Notes under the pieces: generated by a model | What the model was told of the DNA's origin: nothing | The model's database searches: none | Seen by the model: only the letters and a program-made list of their open reading frames with translations | In this document: piece by piece, positions 1 through 10,092 of the stretch | How the letters are laid out: the number at the start of each line of letters is the position of its first letter | Numbering within the stretch: the stretch's first letter is position 1 | Made by a program: the position numbers and the translations under genes | NCBI GenBank assembly: GCA_963575745.1 | Contig: CAUYUJ010000880.1 | Coordinates: 145,001 to 209,000 of the forward strand | Length of the DNA stretch: 64,000 nucleotides | DNA from: Prorocentrum cordatum | Lineage: Eukaryota; Sar; Dinophyceae; Prorocentrales; Prorocentraceae | Reading direction: 5' to 3'

Positions 1-161
1 CAATTTGAGGTTCCAAAGAGATCTGCTCGTTTGGTGTTTTTTTTTCCATTGTGCCCCCTGGAAAGATTGCGGGAGTCCGACCAGTGAGCACGGTCAAATA
101 TAGACAAACGCTTGCCCGAACGCCCAGAGGAGGGCAACCGCTCACAGCCACCCTCTGCTGC

Positions 162-447
162 GCAGCACCCTCTACTATACAAGGCCCCTTCCAAAACTGA
201 TGAACAAAAACTTCTTGGTGCTTGACGTGCCCCTCCTCTTGCAGAGCACCCTGTGTTAGACAAGGCTCCATGCCGAGCTAGTGAATACAAGTTACGTGGC
301 GTTGGACGTTTTCCTCCTGCAGCACCCTGCATGAGGCAAGGCCCTTCCCCGGGCAGAGTAAACCATTCCCTTGATACTAGAAGTGCCGCTCCACCTGCAC
401 CGGCCTTCTCTACTACACAGGCCCCCTCTGTTAGACAAGTCCCCTCC
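162..447. repeat. 78-bp minisatellite, about 3.7 units
   Basis: Units start near 162, 241, 319 and 396, each opening with GCAGCACC or a close variant followed by an ACAAGGCCC-like block about 10-20 bases later. Spacing is 79, 78 and 77 bases. Units are strongly diverged, so this is an old array. The 1-161 stretch before it shows nothing recognisable. Confidence 0.6.
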
Positions 448-850
448 CCGAGCTGCCCTGGGCGGGCCTCGTCGTCGCGAGCGGCAGCCCGGGCGCCGCC
501 TGCTCGCGTCCGCGCCCGCGCCGCGGGGGGCCGCCCAGGCCCAGGGCCGCGGTGGCCCGGCAGGCCCTCTGGAGCCCAGGCGGCACGCGCAGCAGATCTG
601 TGGGCGGAGAGAGGCGAAGGCATGGACTGGAGGGAGGCCAGGAGCGCGCGGGCCCAGCGGCCCGCCGCTCGGCGGCCCTTTCGAGGCAGGGCGACGGGGC
701 GGCGGCGGCGGGGGCCGTGGGGGCGGGCGGGAGGCGGCGTGGCCGCGGGCGCGGGCCCCTGGCGTTGGCGTGCAGCATCGGGCCCGCGTGCCACCTCCGC
801 CGCAGGGCGAGCAGGAGGAGAGGCGGAGGAATGAAGTGGAAGGACTCTCT
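448..850. other. GC-rich stretch, no supported gene
   Basis: Very GC-rich sequence in which open frames exist on both strands simply because stop codons are rare. I see no conserved protein motif and no convincing splice pair. Confidence 0.4.
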
Positions 851-1089
851 AGGCCTCCCAGATGGGGCCCGAGAAGGTGGGGTCGGAGGATCGCGCCGCA
901 TCGCCGATGCATCGGCGATGCGGCTCGATGCGGTCCCCGAGTTACTTCACGTCGACGTCGCCGAAGCATCGCCGACATCGACGATGCGTCGCCGGTGCAT
1001 CGCCCGTGCATCGCCGATGTATCGCCGATGTATCGGCGATGCGGCGCGATCCTCCGACCGCATCTACTTCGACCTCATCTAGGAGGCCT
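851..1089. mobile_element. Family A foldback (TIR) element, copy A1
   Basis: The left end AGGCCTCCCAGATGGGG and the right end CATCTAGGAGGCCT are inverted repeats running about 60 bases inward to GATCGCGCCGCATCGCCGAT. The core is a run of short palindromes of the type GCATCGCCGATGC. No ORF belongs to it, so it is MITE-like. The ends are bounded by TA on both sides (TA before GGCCTCC and TA after GGAGGCCTC), which suggests a TA target as in Tc1/mariner-derived MITEs; that is inference. Confidence 0.75.
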
Positions 1090-1175
1090 CTAGACGCAGG
1101 GAGCGGGAGGGCGAAGCGGCGTATCGAACATGTGCAATGACGAAAGTCGTAACGAACTACCTTCGACCAAGTTAA

Positions 1176-1409
1176 CCTCAAACATGTGCCACGCAGTGTC
1201 CTCGTCGTTGCGATGTCCTGGGTTCGGGCGAGATTGCGCGCGAGGTCGTTGCTGGTGCCCTTCCTCTGATGCCAGTCATCGTGGAACTCCCGAGTCGCGC
1301 CCGCCCAGACAGCGTTTCGCTCTGGCTCGACATTGAAGGGGGCGAACTTGAATGGGCGAAAGGGGGCGTTGAAATCGCTCGTGAATCACCTGTGATGTTA
1401 AATTTGCCG
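1176..1409 (+). CDS. Possible exon of unknown protein
   Basis: A 78-codon open stretch encodes a protein-like sequence containing LPLMPVIVELPSRARPDSVS and LWLDIEGGELEWAKGGVEIA. It ends in CC followed by GTGAGT, a textbook GT donor at 1409. I do not recognise the family. Codon composition is less biased than in the surrounding GC-rich DNA. No acceptor was clearly identified, and the stretch could be a chance open frame. Confidence 0.2.
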
Positions 1410-1694
1410 TGAGTCGTAGATAACGCATACAACATGCAGCTGCGTGATGCGCGTGACACGGCTGCTGATGGCCACGCACAAGGGATGATAGGGGCCTCAT
1501 TCAGGAAGTGATGTCTGGGCGACAACAATTTTTCCGCCATGATGCCGATTCTTTCGCGCCCCTCAGAGGCCCCTTATAGTCGAGGCCGGAAGATCACAAA
1601 GTCAAGTCTTGAGTGAGTGTCGCCTTATTTCTGGCGATCTTGCATCTCTAACTCGCCACTATCTCTGTCTGCGCCTCGCATCTAGACGCGCAGA

Positions 1695-2414
1695 TTGACT
1701 TCGGAGAGGAGCAGTTTGCGAGCGTCTGCAGTCGTGGCGCAGTCCGCGAGTTCGGAACTGAACTTCATGCCGAAAGGCAAGTTTGGAAACAAACTTGACT
1801 TTTACAATTTACACGAACTATGCGCGGTGCGGTACAGAGACCAGCGTTTCAGATTGGAGCGGCCATCATGTCTCTTCGATTTAAGCGGAGAGGGCCAAGA
1901 GACGTCGACGAGGGACACTCCTGACGCCCGGCAGGGGGCCTGTGAGCCTCCAATACCGGGCCGATTCTCGGGGAATGGGTCCGTTTGGGCTCACTCTTTT
2001 TCGGGCCTCGGTAGTCCCTGGTACCTCTGTGGATTGCCGACCAAACAGATGTCGAGGCATTTTTTCCGAGGCATGTTGGGCCAGCGTAAGGTGTCAGAGT
2101 GCAGCGTTGTCTCCTCCCTCCCCAACTCTAGAAGGAAGGCTTCCGGGGGGACGCAAACACGTGCGTTCCTCCGTTGCCACGGGCTCAGGGTGTGTACGCC
2201 CCTTTTTTCCTCCTGGCAGACTTGTCGGCAATACTTGACTTGCCCGACGCATCCGTCAAGTCGCAGGTGGATGCCTTTTGGGGACTCTGTGAGGAGATTT
2301 TGCCGAGACCAGGGGCTGGGAGAGTGGCAGCTTCTTGCTGGGGACGCAGATCATTGGTCAAGTCTAACGGCAAATTCTCTTTCGTATTCGGTGAAGGCGC
2401 ACTTCGACTCCTGA
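1695..2414 (+). other. Unrecognised 239-codon open frame
   Basis: An open frame from an ATG runs 239 codons in moderate-GC sequence. An overlapping frame starting at 2174 also reads protein-like (LPDASVKSQVDAFWGLCEE). Neither shows a known domain and they compete for the same DNA, so at most one can be coding. It may be a decayed gene or element fragment. No signal peptide or membrane segment is visible. Confidence 0.2.
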
Positions 2415-2871
2415 GGGTTTCACGTAGGTTCCTGCCCCTTGCGGGCCACCTCGACAGGACTTCGCATCACACTTCACTTCCATCCTTCTCCACACCATCG
2501 CAGTACATCCCGTGTATGGCCGCGATGTGCAGTGTGACGTTACCATGTTGCTTTCGACTGAGGAGGCGCACGGGGGGTGAGGGGGGGGGGGGAGAGGGGG
2601 CGGAGGCAACGGACCTGCCCGCACTGCCAAGCGTAAAGGTGCGGGCGAACGCACGCAGTTGCGGCTCGGCACGACCGCGGGCGCTCTTTCGCAGCTTGCA
2701 ACACCACGCCGTCATCGTCATCATCGTCACCATCAACGCCATCATCGTCATCTTGACACTCCTGCTAGGCCGTTCCAGGAGGTCCGGAGCGGACCCCCTG
2801 AAACGTCTCAGGGGGTCCGGAGCGGAGGGGGAAATGGAGGAGCAATCACGTAGCAACAGGAGGATTACTGG

Positions 2872-2911
2872 CATGATGATGATGATGATGATGATGATGA
2901 CGATGATGATA

Positions 2912-2977
<66 letters not shown>

Positions 2978-3058
2978 GTGATGCTGATGCTGATGCTGAT
3001 GCTGATGCTGATGCTGATGCTGCTGATGATGGTGGCGACGATGATGGCGAGGAAGAGG
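2872..3058. repeat. (ATG)n microsatellite grading into (GATGCT)n
   Basis: Nearly pure ATG triplets from 2873 to about 2975 are followed by GATGCTGATGCT repeats to about 3030 and then GA-rich sequence. The long ORFs across it (poly-Met, poly-His, poly-Ile) are artefacts of the repeat. Confidence 0.9.
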
Positions 3059-3191
3059 AGGAAGACAGGGAAGAGGAGGAGGGTCGGGAAGGAACGATGA
3101 GGAGGTGGCTGTGGTGGTCGATAAATTAATGACGTTAGGTTTTGCCCTCTGCCCCGCATTGCGCGTTGATCCTGTTTCTTTGCCTCGCAAG

Positions 3192-3263
3192 GGGGACATG
3201 TCGAAGTTCGCCGACTCCACCCAGCCGAGGGACAAGATCTTCCGCAAGGACCTGGTGGAGCAC
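3192..3263 (+). CDS. Candidate 72-nt exon, possibly upstream exon of the kinase gene
   Basis: A pyrimidine tract ending in CTCGCAAG precedes GGGGACATG; the 24 codons read GDMSKFADSTQPRDKIFRKD followed by LVEH, and then the sequence goes to GCGCCC, a possible GC donor. Size, phase 0 at both ends and a GCG donor all match the two kinase exons downstream on the same strand (6587 and 8554). The basic/acidic linker-like composition would suit the segment before an AGC kinase domain. There is no diagnostic motif, so assignment to that gene is inference. Confidence 0.3.
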
Positions 3264-3569
3264 GCGCCCCGAACACTTGCCGTCAGTCTGGCATCCCCTC
3301 TCCCTCGGAGCCCGTGACTCTCTCAATGCGGTATCCACCGGTGTCTTCTCCATAGCTGCTATCACAGTGGAGCGTCACAATCGTCGTCGTCGTTCTGATT
3401 GTTCGCATGGGCCGCCGTGTCGGGCGTTCGTGACGCCAGTGTGCTGCTTGCACAGCCTCCGGCGGCGCAGGCAATGGCCCTTTCCCCCCCTGGAGCCTCC
3501 CCGGAGCCGCCTCCGATTCTTTCAGGAGCTCCCATGGCCCGAGGAAGCCCAAGTGCACGACGTACAGGT

Positions 3570-5428
3570 ACAAAGAGGTCTTCCGCACGACCCCAAGAGA
3601 GCAAGAGGGTCAAAGAGGCTCCACGAGGGCCCAAACATTGCCTCAAGAAGCGTCAAGAGGTCCCTCACGGGACCCTTAGGTTCTTGCGAGATTTCTCGAT
3701 TGAATGTGGCCTCTGGCGAGTCTGGGAGGAGCCAACATGCTCCGAAGAGGGCGCCGCGAACGTACCAATGTGGCGCAGGACTGCCACGAGAAGCCTCCTG
3801 ATGTCCGAAGAGGGAGGGCCTCCATAGGAGCCCTCTGCAGCCCAACGGGGCCGGCCCAGGATGCCCCAGGATGGATCTAAGACGGCCTCCGTTGCCGTTC
3901 TTGCCCGAGTTCGGCGGCCCTGAAGCGTGGCAGCGCTCTGCCCTCTCGCGCGCGAGCGCGCCCGCACGGCCGCAGCCTCGCACAGTGTGACCCCCGATGT
4001 GCTCACCACGCGTCGAGGCGGAGCGTGCTCGCCAGGCGCAGCGCGACCTCTGTGCCGAAGAGAGCGCCGCCGCCGCCGCGGCCGCGGCCGCCACGGCCGC
4101 GGCCCCCTCGCGGCCTGTGCCGGCCAGGCCAGAGGGTCTGGCACGGCAGCCTGCGCCTCGGCGCCGAGCCGGAGGCGGAGCCGCAGGCCAGGCCAGAGGC
4201 GGCTCAGCCCGGGTGCCTGGAGCTCAGCCTGTCGCAGCTCAGCGCCGGGGGGCGCATTCAGCGGAGGAGTATGCGCCGATGCTGCTGCTCGTCCTGGATA
4301 TGGGCTACGTGGATGCGTGACCCTTCGCTGGGGTGCGGGCCCACTGGGGTCCCCTTGGCACTGCGCGCTTGAAGTTGGTCCCCCCGTGGCCCCCTGAAGC
4401 CGCGTACCAAAGGTCACTCCTTGCCGAGGGTCACGCTTGCGTGTAGCCGAGGATGCCCTCGTCGCCGCGGCTGGATCCTCCTCGAGATGCTGGTCAGAGC
4501 GCACCCCAGGAGATGCTCCTGGAGTAGGAGAGACGCTCCACACATGCGGCAGGCTCGCGCCGCGCTGACGCAGCGGCGGCCCCATCGCGGGCGTGCAGGC
4601 TTGATCGCCGCCAGTGCCCAGAGCGGCCGGTAGCGAGCGACCTGCGATGTCGGAGCGCCTCGCTCCCTCGAGGCTGAGCGATCCAGGCGGTGTCGGAGAC
4701 CAGCTGGCCGTGAGCACCACGGAGCGCGCGTGGCCAGGGCCACTGTGGGCCACGGGGTCGCACACGGGCCATCGTGGCCCGGGTGCCTTCCGCGTTTTGC
4801 GACTCGGCCGCGGCCAGGGCACGGAGCCGGGCGAGCACCGGGGCCCGCCTCGATCGGCGCGGCGTGAGGGGTGCACTCGGCGCCCGCGGCGCCGCGGGGG
4901 CGTCGCTGCCCTCGCCCTGCCGTCGGTCGAGGCGACGGCTCACGGCTGGCTGCTGCCAGTTTGGGGCGGCGGCTGCTGCGGCTCGCCGTGCCCGTCTGCT
5001 CGGACCTCTGGGGGTGCGGGCCGGCAGCACGCGCTGCAGCGCCGTTCACATCCGTCCTGAAAGCTCGCAGCTGCTACAGGTATGGTGGGTGGTTCCTTTT
5101 CAGCTTGGGCTTCCGCTGGAGTGTCAGTTGTCCACAGCCTACAGCCCGAGACCCGAACATCTGCAGCAGCTGCGCGGCCGAACGACCGGCGGCTTTCAGC
5201 AGCGGGCGTAACACAGCGGATGCCACGGTCCTCAGCCCCTCGCGGCGGCTCGCCCGGGGCAGGCGGCCACTCTTCGGGGCCCTCGAAGAGCGTCCCCTCG
5301 GGGCGCTGCGCTGCGCGGCGTCCCGAGGCCAGTGAGATCTGAGGTGTCCGATCCTCCCTCCTCGTTCTCGTCCCTCCCGACGCTGACGGCAGCGGGGCCT
5401 CTCTGAGGCCTCTCGGGCGCCTTTGCCC
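3570..5428. other. GC-rich stretch, no supported gene
   Basis: Contains overlapping long open frames on both strands, up to about 400 codons, produced by high GC. Translations are Ala/Arg/Pro/Gly-rich with no conserved motif. If 3192-3263 belongs to the kinase gene, this is intron. Confidence 0.4.
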
Positions 5429-5429
5429 T

Positions 5430-5661
5430 GACTCCAGATCCGCCGTACTTCGGTAATGCACCCCAGAGGGTACGAAAAAGGCAGGGCGGAACTTGGTGCC
5501 TCAAGACAAGTGGGGCGGACACTTCCGCGAGCGTATGGCGGAAACACCACACCGGCGGCAAAGTAGGGCGGAAATCGACGTCAAAGGATTTTGAAATTTA
5601 GGGCGGGAATTTCCGCCGTACTTTCGAAATCGTCCAAAGTACGGCGGATCCAGAGTCAGGA
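5430..5661. mobile_element. Foldback element with about 27-bp inverted ends
   Basis: The left end CTGACTCCAGATCCGCCG continues TACTTCGG; the right end CAAAGTACGGCGGATC continues CAGAGTCAG, its inverted complement with few mismatches. The interior has several GGCGGAA blocks in both orientations (for example around 5506, 5563 and 5605). It is about 232 bp with no ORF. No second copy was found in the window. Confidence 0.65.
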
Positions 5662-6235
5662 TGTAGACCTCCGAGGCCAAGGTGGTTCTCGATCCTTGTC
5701 GTCGTCGTCGACGACGTTTTCATTCGAGGATCGAGTTCAAGGACCGAGATTTTTGGAAGACTTGGGCATCTCTTGGGCCCGCGGACAGCGACATCTGGAG
5801 TGGCGCTGCGCTAGCTGCCCTTCTGCTCGAGTTTCTACTGCAGGAAGGCCTCAGCATATTCCTGGATCTTTCTGTGACGTCTCGGGATTCCTTCGGGGCC
5901 TCTTGCGGTTTTCCAGGAGATGCTCGGGTCTCTCATGCCGCCTTTTGGGCCAGCCTGAGCGCCACTCGTTTTTTTCGAGGGGGGTGGGGGATGGGGTTGC
6001 TTTCTGAGGGCCCTCGCGGCCGTCCTGAGGGTTTCTTGGGGCTCCCATGGGGTCTTCTTGGAGCGTTTTTGGACCTTTCCTGGGCTGGCTTGGCTCGCTT
6101 CGGGATCCTGGGATATCTGTGTTTGGGGGCCTGCTTAGGCGTCCAGGAGCTCGTCGAGATCGATCTCAGCAGACAAGCGCAGAGAGCCAGACCTTCTCTC
6201 GTCTTGGAAGAGAGGATGTGGACATAGAGGATGTT

Positions 6236-6563
6236 GGAGGAGAAGGAGGAGAAGGAGGAGGAGGAGGAGGAGGATGATGATGATGATGAGGAGGAGGAGG
6301 AGGAGTAGGAGGAAGGAGAGGAGGAGGGTGGAGGGTGGAGGAGCGGAGGAGGAACGAGAATGGAGGGGGTTGGGGGAGGAAGGAGGATGAGGAGGAAGGA
6401 GGAGGGAGGAGGGAGGAGGAGGAGGAGGAGGATGAGGAGGAGGAGGAGAGAGAGGAGGAGGAGGAGGAGGAGGAGGAGGAGGAGGAGGAGACAGGAGGAG
6501 GAGGAGGAGCAGGAGGAGGAGGAGTAGGAGGAGGAGGAGGAGGAGGAGGACTAGGAGGATCAG
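6236..6563. repeat. (GGA)n purine microsatellite
   Basis: Interrupted GGA/GAG repeats with short GATGAT and GGGTTGG interruptions. It lies directly upstream of the acceptor of the first kinase exon, so it is probably in an intron. Confidence 0.9.
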
Positions 6564-6586
6564 CAAGTCCTTCCCCTGCGCTGTAG

Positions 6587-6652
6587 GACCTGCGCCGCAT
6601 CGGGTTGCTGGGCTGCGGCGGCTTTGGCACCGTGGAGCTATACGAGCACAAT
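6587..6652 (+). CDS. cGMP-dependent (AGC) protein kinase, glycine-loop exon
   Basis: After TTCCCCTGCGCTGTAG the frame reads DLRRIGLLGCGGFGTVELYE then HN. This contains the ATP-binding glycine-rich loop GCGGFGTV of protein kinase subdomain I, in the form typical of cGMP-dependent kinases. The exon is 22 codons, phase 0 at both ends. Ending it after AAT, with an intron starting GCGCAG (GC donor), joins it in frame to the exon at 8554. The loop-to-VAIK spacing then equals that of known PKGs. PKGs phosphorylate Ser/Thr in response to cGMP and normally carry cyclic-nucleotide domains N-terminal to this point. I could not find those exons or the catalytic-loop (RDLKPEN) exon here. It may be a live gene with huge introns or a remnant. 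Confidence 0.75.
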
Positions 6653-7082
6653 GCGCAGCGCCCAGCGGGGGAAGGCAGGGAGGGACACGGATGGGAAGAG
6701 AAGGGAGTCTTCCTGGGACCGCCCCTGTCCCGATACTTGCGATTCTTCCTGGGGCCGCCCCTGTCCGATACTTGCCATCCTTCGGCGGCAATTTCGAGGG
6801 CCATTCGTTCGTTCGCTCGTTTGCGGTGCTCGTTCGTTCGGCGTTCAAGTCGTTCGGAGCGGTGGTCCTTCATTCGTTCGTCCCTTCGGTCGGCGTTCCG
6901 GTGGCTTCGGACTGCCCCAGGACGGCCTCGGACGGACCGCCTCGGAGTGGGGTGGCCCCGGCTGCGGCGCGAGTGGCCAGGCCGTGTTGTGTGGGGGGCC
7001 CCCCAGATGTCCATACGTGCTCAACGCAGGGAGTGGATGACGACAACAATGAGGGCGAGGGTGGCGTCTGGGGACCGTGAGT

Positions 7083-7366
7083 GGTATATTTATATGTGTT
7101 GATATGTATATGTAGAAATGTAGACATGTTTATATATATACATATATATGTATATGTATATATATGTGTATACATATGTGTATATGTGTATATATGTATA
7201 TATGTGTTTGTATGGTGTGTGTATGTATATATATATATATGTAGACATACATACATATATTTCGGGAGTGCGCGCGCGTGTGTGTGTGTGTGTGTGCGTG
7301 TGTGCGTGTGTGTGCATGCGTGCGTGCGTGCGCATGCGTGCGTGCGTGCGTGTGTGCGTGTGTGCC
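7083..7366. repeat. TGTATA-type then (GTGC)n microsatellites
   Basis: TGTATATG-like AT-rich repeats run to about 7262 and are followed, after TTTCGGGAG, by alternating GTGTGC and GCGTGC repeats to about 7366. Confidence 0.9.
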
Positions 7367-7440
7367 TCATATGAAGGCGGCACGGAGGCACGCTGCGTTC
7401 TCGATTGGTGCTGAATTCTCGCGGGCGTGAGGGGCCCGTA

Positions 7441-7530
7441 GAGAGAGAGAGAGAGAGATAGAGAGAGGGGGAAGAATGAGAGAGAGAGAGAGGGAGGGAG
7501 AGAGAGAGAGAGAGAAAGGCCATATCTATC

Positions 7531-7568
<38 letters not shown>

Positions 7569-7600
7569 TATGTAGAAAGAGAGAGAGAGAGGCCGCGTCT
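7441..7600. repeat. (GA)n / (TA)n compound microsatellite
   Basis: GA repeats flank a TATATA core at about 7525-7550. A second GA tract follows to 7592. Confidence 0.9.
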
Positions 7601-7616
7601 CGCGTTTCGGCCTCTC

Positions 7617-8455
7617 CTCGTCTCCTCCTCCTCCTCCCTCCTCCTCCCTCCTCCTCCTCCTCCTCCCTCCTCCTCCTCCTCCTCCTCCCTCCTCCTCCTC
7701 CTCCCTCCTCCCTCCTCCTCCTCCTCCTCCTCCTCCTCCTCCTCCTCCTCCTCCCTCCTCCCCCTCCTCCTCTCTCCACCCGCTCCTCCTCCTCCGCTTC
7801 CTCTTGCATTCTGGCATGGCTGCCCCGCGCTGGCCGGCGTGGCTTGGCGCAAGGGGGGGGCTGCGGCCAGCCGCCCTGCCCAGGCGCAGCGGACCGGCCT
7901 TCTCCCCCCCCCCCCGAGGCCGAGAGAGATGTGCAGGCGGGGGTGGTGTGTGTGGGGGGGGGGGCAGGAGAGCCTCCTCCTCTCCTATCCTCCTCCTCCT
8001 CCTCCTCCTCTCCTCATCCCTCCTCCTCCTCCCTCCTTCCCCTCCTCCTCCTCCTCCTCATCCTCCTCCTCCCCCTCCTCTCTCCTCCTCCTCTCCTCCT
8101 GTCCTCCTCCTCCTCCTCATCCGCTCGCTTCTCCACCTTTCCTCTCCCTCCTCCTCCTCTCATCCGCCTGCTCCTCCTCCTTCCTCGTCCTCGTCCTCCT
8201 CCTTCCTCCTCCTCTCCTCCTCCTTTCCTCGGCCTGTGCAAAACAGAAGAGTGAAGGAAAATGGAGCGTCCCCCATCATCTTCCTTGTCCTCCTCCTCTT
8301 CCTCCTCCTGCTCCTGCTCCTACTTCTCCTCCTCCTCATCCTCCGCCTCCTCCTCCTCCTCCTCCTCCTCCTCATCCCTCCTCCTCCTCCTCCTCCTCGT
8401 CCTGCTCCTCCTCATCCTCCTCATCCGCCTCCTCCTCCTCCTCCTTCCTCGTCCA
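7617..8455. repeat. (CTC)n pyrimidine microsatellite, two blocks
   Basis: CTC/CCT repeats occupy 7617-7806 and 7975-8455, with a non-repetitive GC-rich island between them (7807-7974) that includes a C homopolymer near 7904. Leu-, Ser- and Pro-rich translations here are artefacts. Confidence 0.9.
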
Positions 8456-8553
8456 CGGTGAGACCCTGGAGATGGCTCGCGAAGGCCCGTCCAAAAGTCG
8501 CGGCCGGGGTGGTGCGAGGTTGGAGATGTCGCCTGCCCTGTGCCCGGGCCCAG

Positions 8554-8619
8554 GCTACTCACGAGACGTATGCCTTGAAGGGCCTCAGCAAGGGCTACAT
8601 CGTCAAGACTAGAATGCAG
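8554..8619 (+). CDS. cGMP-dependent (AGC) protein kinase, VAIK-strand exon
   Basis: After GGGCCCAG the frame reads ATHETYALKGLSKGYIVKTR then MQ. YALKGLSKGY is kinase subdomain II with the catalytic lysine in ALK, a form highly characteristic of PKG and related AGC kinases. The exon has 22 codons, the same size and phase as the upstream exon, and is followed by GCGTCT, a possible GC donor. If read through, the next codons (ASIAANRRLLM) resemble the alpha-C helix of PKG but lack its conserved glutamate. So the exon probably ends at 8619, or the copy is decayed beyond it. Confidence 0.75.
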
Positions 8620-9108
8620 GCGTCTATTGCCGCCAACAGGAGGCTTCTGATGAGGATGAGGGCGATGATCCTGAAAATGTTTATGACGATGATGATGCCG
8701 ACAGTCATGACGACCTTCATGCTCGCTCGTGATGGTGGCGACGACGGTGATGATCAGGTCTGATGATGATAGGCGGTGGGCTATTTGGGCATCTTGGCTG
8801 GTATCCTAGGTCACCCGCAGGGGTGCGAAGATGATCGCGCTGCGCGCGTCGCGGCATGGGCCAGACACCTGCACTTCTTGAAAGAGGCCTCGCGAGGGCG
8901 CGACCATGACAGAGATAGGTGGCCTGGGCATCAGATCAGGGGCTCCTATGTTGAGAGGGCGGGTGTACGCCCTGGCCTAGATAGCGTTCTGCTTGCAAAG
9001 TGCCCTCCGCTGAATCATGGGAAATCACCGACTCAGGCCAGCCATGCCCATGAATCAGCCAACTTCGGTCGACGAAAATCATGACTTTAGTACCCTATGT
9101 CTGATGAA
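8620..9108. other. No supported gene
   Basis: Contains a short GATGATG-rich patch (8650-8770) and moderate-complexity DNA with a 102-codon open frame from 8776 that has no recognisable motif. The next kinase exon (alpha-C helix onward) was looked for and not found. Confidence 0.35.
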
Positions 9109-9109
9109 G

Positions 9110-9360
9110 GGGTTCGTATGACTGTTACTCGTATTAATTTTACTGTTAAAATTCTTAGTATTACTATTTGCATTCGTATTCGTATCATAACTATTCGTAA
9201 TTCTGTTGTTATTATCGTTACTGTCCTTACCCTTACTATTCTGATACTCGTATCATTATTTCTAGCATTGGCATTCGTATGGTTATCATTGCTATCAGTA
9301 TTCGTATTAGTTGTATCCTTGTTCTTGTTGACATTGTTACTATTCGTATTATTGTGATGC
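9110..9360. repeat. Degenerate TATTCGTAT-type repeat
   Basis: Irregular repeats of ATTCGTATT and TTACTATT. The hydrophobic 86-codon open frame across it is low complexity and not considered a membrane protein. Confidence 0.6.
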
Positions 9361-9384
9361 CTCTACCTCCTCACCTGCTTTCTC

Positions 9385-9646
9385 CCTGCCACGCTCAGAC
9401 TCACTCATACTCAGACCCACTGACATTCAGACTCACTTGTATGTCTCATTCTTAATGCGCAGGCCACACTCTCAGATCCACCGATAATAAAAATCAATCG
9501 TACTCAGGCTCGTTCGATCTACTCTGGTCACCTAGTCTAATACCCACTCGTACCCAGCTAACTCACACTGAGACTCATATACCCTCACACCAAGTATACT
9601 CATACTCCTTCTCCTCCTCCTCCTCCTCCTTCTCCTTCTCCTTCCC
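9385..9646. repeat. Degenerate ACTCAGACTC-type repeat and short (CTC)n
   Basis: Imperfect ACTCATACTCAGACTC repeats run to about 9600 and end in CTC repeats (9604-9646). The same repeat type returns at 9960-10092, around unrecognised DNA at 9660-9958. Confidence 0.6.
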
Positions 9647-9959
9647 TTCCCTCTCTAGCCGTCAGCGCCGTGCATTCTTACGTGGTGACCCACGGGGCTT
9701 TGCAAGGGGACGCATCTGAACCTGATTCGACACTTGTCGACACGACAGAATCTTGGGCCCGAATGTTGGCCTCGCTCACGGCACAGCCCTGCACTTGTCC
9801 GAGACGGTCGCGCGTTTTGCTTTCACTGCACAGGCCAAGGTTTCGCGCGTTGGCTCGCCTATTGCAGGTTGGCCCTCGCGGGAGTCTGGGTTTGCCTCGT
9901 GCATTTCGCCGGCGCACCTGGTTGTCTACGCACATTGGTGGTCATCATTCCGTTATTTG

Positions 9960-10092
9960 AAACAGTACTCATACTCAGACTCGCTCACACTCAGACTCCT
10001 ACATTCAGGCTTACTGAGACCCACTGGCACTCAAAATCACACACACACACTCAGACTCATCCGCATTCAGACAGACTCACTCACACTTAGAA
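9960..10092. repeat. Second block of ACTCAGACTC-type repeat
   Basis: Imperfect tandem copies of ACTCAGACTCACTCACAC, including a short CA run near 10037. Related to the block at 9385. Confidence 0.65.

Larger units (their letters stand above)
6653..8553 (+). other. Intron of the kinase gene, GC-AG, filled with microsatellites
   Basis: The inferred intron begins GCGCAG and ends GGGCCCAG. About half of its 1.9 kb is simple repeat: TGTATA type (7083-7262), GTGC type (7270-7366), GA/TA type (7441-7600) and CTC type (7617-7806 and 7975-8455). The rest (6660-7080) holds unremarkable sequence with TTCGTTCG runs. Boundaries are inferred from the protein alignment in memory, not from a transcript. Confidence 0.6.

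Noticed and set aside
2174-2430. FVFGEGAL resembling the FGE-A-L motif of cyclic-nucleotide-binding domains, as an N-terminal PKG exon
   Set aside because: Only the short motif matches; no flanking conserved Gly or Arg-Ala-A, and no splice pair.
3522-4876. Long GC-rich minus-strand frames (190 and 403 codons)
   Set aside because: No conserved motif, competing frames of similar length, and composition typical of stop-poor GC-rich DNA.
7844-8254. Long Ser/Leu/Pro frames as secreted or mucin-like proteins
   Set aside because: They are CTC microsatellite translations inside the inferred kinase intron.
9753-9900. HLSETVARFAF resembling the SExxARFY helix of PKG
   Set aside because: Five matching residues in a competing frame, with no acceptor or donor and no neighbouring motif.
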